This document shows, piece by piece, positions 57,721 to 64,000 of a stretch of 64,000 nt of DNA. Below the pieces are notes generated by a model, which did not search any database, was not told where the DNA came from, and saw nothing but the letters and a program-made list of their open reading frames with translations. Source of the DNA: Camarhynchus parvulus (lineage: Eukaryota; Chordata; Aves; Passeriformes; Thraupidae). The DNA is taken from the NCBI RefSeq assembly GCF_901933205.1, contig NW_022148809.1:1-64000 (forward strand), read 5' to 3'. The first letter of the stretch is position 1, and each line of letters starts with the position of its first letter. Position numbers and translations under genes: made by a program.

Positions 57721-58260
57721 GCCCTGGACGTGGCGTTGAAAACTCCAGCAATTCCCACCACATTCCCGTGGCATTCCCACGGTGTTCCCCCGGAATTCCT
57801 GCTTCATTCCCATCCCATTCCCGCTCTTTCCCCACCGCATTCCCACTGAATTCCCGCTGGAATTCCCCTGCATTCCTCCGGATCAATTCCCGGCTCCCAG
57901 GATTTGGGAACGGGGACGGGGAGAGGTTTGACCGGGAAAATCCCATGGGATCCATCCCCAATCCAGCCCCAAATTCCCAACATTCCCCGGAGCTTCCCAT
58001 CCCCCCCATCCCAGAATTCCCAGTCCTGACACCTTTGCAGGATCTTGGGAATTTTTATGGATTATTTTCCAAAGAAAAAAAAGAGGATTTTATTCCCATT
58101 ATCCAAGCTTTGAGGGAAAGGTTCCAGTGGGAGAAAAGTGGGATAAAATGTGAGGAAAATTCGGGATTTGCCCAGCTTGGCTCCTTCTTTCTCCCTGTTT
58201 GTCCAATTTTTTGGGGTTTTTTTGGTAGGAACAGCAAAAATTGGGATTAAATGAAATTTA
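57720..58260. other. Low-copy stretch between arrays
   Basis: 58040-58230 is AT-richer and non-repetitive. After a CACCTTTGCAG acceptor-like site (plus strand) an open frame runs FYGLFSKEKKEDFIPIIQAL and on. I recognise no family; it may be chance. Confidence 0.3.
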
Positions 58261-58279
58261 AATAAATACTGGGGATGAT

Positions 58280-60010
58280 CCCAAAAAAAAAAAAAATATA
58301 AAGGCTTGGGATGATCCCAAAATATTCAAATGAAAGGTTCAGGATGATCCCAAAAAAATTTAAATTAGGGAATATTCATGATGATCCCAAATAAATCAAA
58401 ATTAAAAGTTTGGAATGGACCCAAAAAACCCTAAAATTAAAGGTACAGGATGATCCCAAAAATTCAAATTCAATGTTTGGGATGAACCCAAAAACCCCTA
58501 AAATGAAAAGGAAAAGTTTGGGATGATCCCAAAAAAATAAATAATGAAATATTCATGATGATCCCAAATAAATCAAAATTAAAAGTTTGGGATGATCCCA
58601 AGAAATTAAAATTAAAATTAAATGTTTGGGATGATCCCAAAAACCCTAAAATGAAAAGTTCGGGATGAACCCAAAAAATTAAAACTAAAATTAAATGTTT
58701 GGGATGATCCCAAAAAATAAATAATGGAATATTCATGATGATCCCAAATAAATCAAAATTAAAAGTTTGGGATGATCCCAAGAAATTAAAATTAAAATTA
58801 AATGTTTGGGATGATCCCAAAAATTAAATAATGAATATTATATAATCCAAATAAATAAAATGATGACCCAAAAACCCTAAATTGAAAAGTTAGGATGATC
58901 CCAAAAAATTCAAATTCAATGTTTGGGATGATCCCAAAAACCCTAAAATGAAAAGGAAAAGTTTGGGATGATCCCAAAAAAATAAATAATGAAATATTCA
59001 TGATGATCCCAAAAAATTCAAATTCAATGGTTGGGATGATCCCAAAAACCCCTAAAATGAAAAGGAAAATTTTGGGATGATCCCAAAAAATTAAATAATG
59101 GAATATTCATATAATCCCAAATAAATACATTAATAAATGATCCCAAATTATTAATTTCCCAATAAAATAATGAGTTTGGGATGATCCCAAAAAATTAAAT
59201 AATGGAATATTCATGATGATCCCAAAATATTAAGTTGGATGATCCCAAAAATAAAATTAAAAGTTTGGGATATCCCAAAACCTATTTTCCCAAAAAATTA
59301 AATGTTTGGGATGATCCCAAAAACCCTAAAATGAAAAGTTTGGGATGATCCCAAAAAATTAAATCTAAAATTAAATGTTTGGGATGATCCCAAAAAATAA
59401 ATAATGGAATATTCATGATGATCCCAAATAAACCAAAAGTAAAAGTTTGGGATGATCCCAAAAACCCGAAAATGAAAAGTTTGGGATGATCCCAAAAATT
59501 TTAATTATTGGACCCAAAAACCCTAATTATATCCCAAAATCAATGTTTGGGATGAACCCAAAAAGCCCTAAAATGAAAAGGAAAAGTTTGGGATGATCCC
59601 AAAAAAATAAATAATGGAATATTCATGATGATCCCAAATAAATCAAAATTGGAATGGACCCAAAAAACCCTAAAATTAAAGGTACAGGATGATCCCAAAA
59701 AATTCAAATTCAATGGTTGGGATGAACCCAAAAACCCTAAAATGAAAAGGAAAAGTTTGGGATGATCCCAAAAAAATAAATAATGAAATATATATCCCAA
59801 AAAATTCAAAATAAAAGTTGGGATGATCCCAAAAACCCTAAAATGAAAAGTTTGGGATGATCCCAAAAAAATAAATTAGAAATTCATGATGATCCCAAAT
59901 AAATCAAATTTAAAAGTTTGGGATGATCCCAAAAACCCGAAAATGAAAAGTTTGGGATGATCCCAAGAAATTAAAATTCAAATTCAATGGTTGGGATGAT
60001 CCCAAAAAAT
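58280..60010. repeat. AT-rich array with TTTGGGATGATCCCAAA palindrome
   Basis: About 45-70-bp units: the palindrome plus AAATAAATAATGGAATATTC, AACCCTAAAATGAAAAG or ATTAAAATTAAATG. About 35 copies of the palindrome, several truncated. Confidence 0.93.
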
Positions 60011-60014
60011 AATT

Positions 60015-60310
60015 AAAAAAAGCTTCCGGGTTTTCCCCAAAGTTTGTTTTTCCCACATTTTTTTTCCCAGTTTGTTTTTCCCACATTTTTGGGATGTTTT
60101 CCCTCATTTCCCCAATATTCCGGGTGAATTCTTCCTCCGCCCTTTGCTCGCTCGGAGCCGGGGGAAAAGCGAATTTTCCATTTCTCGAGTTTTTTGTGGC
60201 TCCCTTGGAAAGGTCGGGGATTTTCCGGCTCGGGATGAGCTCAGAGCGGAGAGGGGAAAAAAATCCCAGAAATGCAGAAAAGTGAGCGCAGCCAGGAGGG
60301 TCGGAAAAAT
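60015..60310. other. Unique island between two arrays
   Basis: Mixed T-rich then GC-rich sequence (CCGCCCTTTGCTCGCTCGGA). No exon or promoter can be assigned. Confidence 0.35.
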
Positions 60311-63300
60311 GGGATTTTCCTGCCCTAAAATGGGGATTTTCTTGCCATTAAAAATGGGATTTTCCTTCCCTAAAAATGGGGATTTTTTGCCTAAAAATGG
60401 GATTTTCCTGCCCTAAAAATGGGGATTTTTTACCATTAAAAATTGAATTTTTGTCCCCTAAAAATGGGAATTTTTTCCCTTAAAATGGGATTTTCTTGCC
60501 CTAAAAATGGGAATTTCTTGCCCTAAAAATGGGAATTTCTTGCCCTAAAAATGGGAATTTTTTCCCTTAAAAATGAGGATTTTTGGCCGGAAAATGGGGA
60601 TTTTCTTGTCCTAAAAATGGGAATTTTTTCCCTTCAAAATGGGAATTTTCTTTCCCTAAAAATGGGAATTTTTTGCCATTAAAAATGGGATTTTTGTTTC
60701 CCTAAAAATGGGAATTTTTTCCCTTCAAAATGAGGATTTTTGGCCGGGAAAATGGGATTTTTGTTTTCCTAAAAATGGGAATTTTTTGCCATTAGAAATG
60801 GGATTTTTCTTTCCCTAAAAATGGGAATTTTTTTGCCCTAAAAATGGGAAGTTCTTGCCCTAAAAATGGGATTTTCTTGCCCTAAAAATGGGATTTTTGT
60901 TTCCTTAAAAATGGGATTTTTTTTCCCTTAAAAATGGGATTTTTTCCCTTAAAAATTGAATTTTTGTCCCCAAAAATGGGAATTTTTCCCTTCAAAATGG
61001 GATTTTCTTGCCGTAAAAATGGGAATTTTTTGCCCTAAAATGGGAATTTTTTCCCCTTAAAAATGAGGATTTTTCGCCCGAAAAAATGGGATTTTTGTTT
61101 TCCTAAAAATGGGAATTTTTTGCCATTAGAAATGGGATTTTTCTTTCCCTAAAAATGGGAATTTTTTGCCATTAAAAATGGGATTTTTGTTTCCCTAAAA
61201 ATGGGGATTTTTTCCCTTCAAAATGAGGATTTTTGGCCGGGAAAATGGGATTTTTGTTTTCCTAAAAATGGGATTTTTTTCCCATTAAAAATGGGATTTT
61301 CTTGCCCTAAAAATGGGAATTTCTTTCCCTAAAAATGGGGATTTTTTGCCATTAAAAATGGGGTTTTTTACCATTAAAAATTGGGTTTTCTTTCCCTAAA
61401 AATGGGAATTTTTTCCCTAAAAAAGGGATTTTTGGCCGGAAAAATGGGATTTTTGTTTTCCTAAAAATAGGAATTTCTTTCCCTAAAAATGGGAATTTTT
61501 TTCCATTAAAAATGGGATTTTCTTGCCCTAAAAATGGGATTTTTTTGCCATTAAAAATGGGGATTTTTGCCATTAAAAATGGGATTTATTACCATTAAAA
61601 ATTGAATTTTTGTCCCCTAAAAATGGGAATTTTTTCCCTTAAAAATGAGGATTTTTGGCCGGAAAAATGGGATTTTTGTTTTCCTAAAAATGGGAATTTT
61701 TTGCCATTAGAAATGGGATTTTTCTTTCCCTAAAAATGGGATTTTTGTTTCCCAAAAAATGAGGATTTTTGTTCCCTAAAAATGGGGATTTTTTCCCTTA
61801 AAAATGAGGATTTTTGGCCAGGAAAATGGGATTTTTGTTTCCCTAAAAATGGGATTTTTGTTTCCCTAAAAATGGGAATTTTTTCCCTAAAAATGGGGTT
61901 TTTTATCCCCAAAAATGGGATTTTTTCCCTTCAAAATGAAGAATTTTTGGCGTGAAAAATGGGACTTTTTTGTCTCTAAAAATGGGACTTTTTCCCCCTA
62001 AAAATTGGATTTTTCTCCCTAAAAATGGGAATTTTTTCCCTAAAAATGAGGATTTTCTTTCCCTAAAAATGGGAATTTTTTCCCTTCAAAATGAGGATTT
62101 TTGGCTGGAAAAATGGGAATGTCTTTCCCTAAAAATGGGAATTTTTTCCCTAAAAATGGGATTTTCTTTCCCTAAAAATGGAAATTTTTTGCCATTAAAA
62201 ATGGGAATTTTTTTCCATTAGAAATGGGATTTTTTTTCCCTAAAAATGGGATTTTTTTCCCTAAAAATGGGAATTTTTTGCCATTAAAAATGGGATTTTT
62301 GTTTCCCTAAAAATGGGATTTTTTCCCTTCAAAATGGGATTTCTTGCCCTAAAAATGGGAATTTTTTCCCTTAAAAATGGGATTTTTTACCATTAAAAAT
62401 GGGATTTTTGCTTCCCTAAAAATGGGATTTTCTTGCCCTAAAAATGGGAATTTTTCCCTTCAAAATGAGGATTTTTGGCCGGGAGAATGGGATTTTTGTT
62501 TCCCAAAAAATGGGAATTTTTCCCCTAAAAATGGGATTTTCTTGCCCTAAAAATGGGAATTTTTTCCCTTAAAAATGAGGATTTTTGGCGGGGAAAATGG
62601 GATTTTTGTTTCCCTAAAAATGGGAATTTTTTCCCTTCAAAATGGGATTTTCTTTCCCTAAAAATGGGGATTTTTTGCCATTAAAAATGGGGTTTTTTAC
62701 CATTAAAAATTGGGTTTTCTTTCCCTAAAAATGGGATTTTTGTTTCCCTAAAAATGGGAATTTTTCCCCTAAAAATGGGATTTTCTTGCCCTAAAAATGG
62801 GAATTTCTTTCCCTAAAAATGGGGATTTTTTGCCATTAAAAATGGGGTTTTCTTTCCCTAAAAATGGGAATTTTTTCCCTAAAAATGGGATTTTTTCCCT
62901 TAAAATGAGGATTTTTGGCCGGAAAAATGGGATTTTTGTTTTCCTAAAAATGGGAATTTTTTCCCTTCAAAATGAGGATTTTCTTGCCCTAAAAATGGGA
63001 ATTTTTTCCATTAAAAATGGGATTTTCTTGCCCTAAAAATGGGATTTTCTTGCCCTAAAAATGGGGATTTTTTCCCTTAAAAATGAGGATTTTTGGCCGG
63101 AAAATCGGATTTTTGTTTCCCTAAAAATGGGAATTTTTTCCCTAAAAATGGGATTTTTCTCCCCTAACAATGAGAATTTTGGGCCTGAACAATGGGATTT
63201 TTTTTCCCTATAAATGAGATTTTTTTTCCCTAAAGATGAGGAATTTTGGCTTCAAAGATTGGAATTTTTTTTTGTCAAAAATGGGATTTTTTTTCCCCTA

Positions 63301-63640
63301 AAAATGGGATTTTTTACTTTAAAAATTGGATTTTTCTCCCTAAAAAGAGGATCTTTCTGCCCTAAAAATGGGAATTTTTCTTCCCTAAAAATGAGGAATT
63401 TTGCCCTGAAAAATAGGACTTTTTTGTCTCTAAAAATGGGAATTTTGTTCCCTAAAAATTGGATTTTTCTCCCTAAAAATGGGATTTTTTTTGCCCTAAA
63501 AATGGGGGGTTTTCCCCCTAAAAATGGGATTTTTTACCATTAAAAATTGGATTTTTCTCCCCTAAGAATGGGATTTTTTATCCCCAAAAATGGGATTTTT
63601 TTTTTCTCCCTAAAAATGAGGAATTTTGGCCTGAAAAATG
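60310..63640. repeat. 3.3-kb array, CCCTAAAAATGGGAATTTTT unit
   Basis: Over 130 units of 20-25 bases; every few units AATGAGGATTTTTGGCCGG appears, giving a loose higher-order period. Confidence 0.95.
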
Positions 63641-64000
63641 GGATTGAATTCGGGAATTGAGGAATTTGGGATTTCGGGAATTTGGTAAATTGGGAATTTA
63701 GAAATTCGGGAATTCAGGAGTTTGGGGATTCAGGGATTTGGAAATTCGGGAATTCGGGAATTTGGGAATTTGGGAATTTGGTAAATTGGGAATTTAGAAA
63801 TTTGGGAATTCGGGAGTTTGGGGATTCAGGGATTTGGAAATTCGGGAATTTGGGATTTGGGGAATTTGGTAAATTGGGAATTTAGAAATTCGGGAATTCG
63901 GGAGTTTGGGGATTCAGGGATTTGGAAATTCGGGAATTCGGGGAATTTGGGGTTTTGGGAATTTGGTAAATTGGGAATTTAGAAATTCGGGAATTTGGGA
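63640..64000. repeat. About 90-bp array, GGGAATTTGGTAAATTGGGA type
   Basis: Four units with TTTAGAAATTCGGGAATTC and GGAGTTTGGGGATTCAGGG, cut by the right window edge. Confidence 0.9.

Overview
The window looks like vertebrate, most likely avian, nuclear DNA. Three genes are recognisable by protein content: SCX (scleraxis), BOP1 (ribosome biogenesis WD protein) and the last exon of MROH1. They keep the arrangement known from amniotes: SCX on the strand opposite BOP1 and inside one of its early introns, and BOP1 ending tail-to-tail against MROH1. Decayed CR1-LINE-like 3' ends support a bird or other sauropsid. The GC-rich exons, CpG-rich SCX block and very heavy minisatellite load suggest a microchromosome, but that is inference.

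Layout. 1-27.5 kb is almost entirely tandem arrays with a few unique islands and CR1-like fossils; no BOP1 N-terminal exon and no second SCX exon was recognised there. 27,535-28,107 (-) is SCX exon 1 with a complete bHLH domain, followed on its 5' side by a TATA-containing, CpG-rich promoter to about 28.56 kb. 29.7-31.6 kb is another array field. 31,663-55,378 (+) holds BOP1 from about human residue 131 to the stop codon, in 12 confidently placed exons plus one partial exon, separated by introns that are nearly all minisatellite. 55.4-56.4 kb is a tandemly repeated BOP1 3' end with several poly(A) signals. 56,480-56,997 (-) is the last exon and 3' UTR of MROH1. 57.0-64 kb is its last intron or flank: G-rich GGGATT repeats, then two AT-rich arrays.

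The main observation is that many tandem arrays are built from copies of exon edges: the acceptor plus first codons of three BOP1 exons, the 3' end of a fourth, the BOP1 stop-codon/poly(A) region, the SCX exon 1 donor, and the MROH1 terminal exon. The true exon always lies at the end of the array expected if duplication spread into the intron or 3' flank. This leaves rows of decoy splice sites. In one array (43.7-44.3 kb) the 5' part of the exon, encoding the first-blade WD sequence, is absent; this is either a deletion or an assembly collapse.

Limits. All calls come from reading the sequence and from recalled family knowledge; no alignment or database search was run. Array borders are approximate to tens of bases. 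Long open frames in the arrays are judged non-coding.
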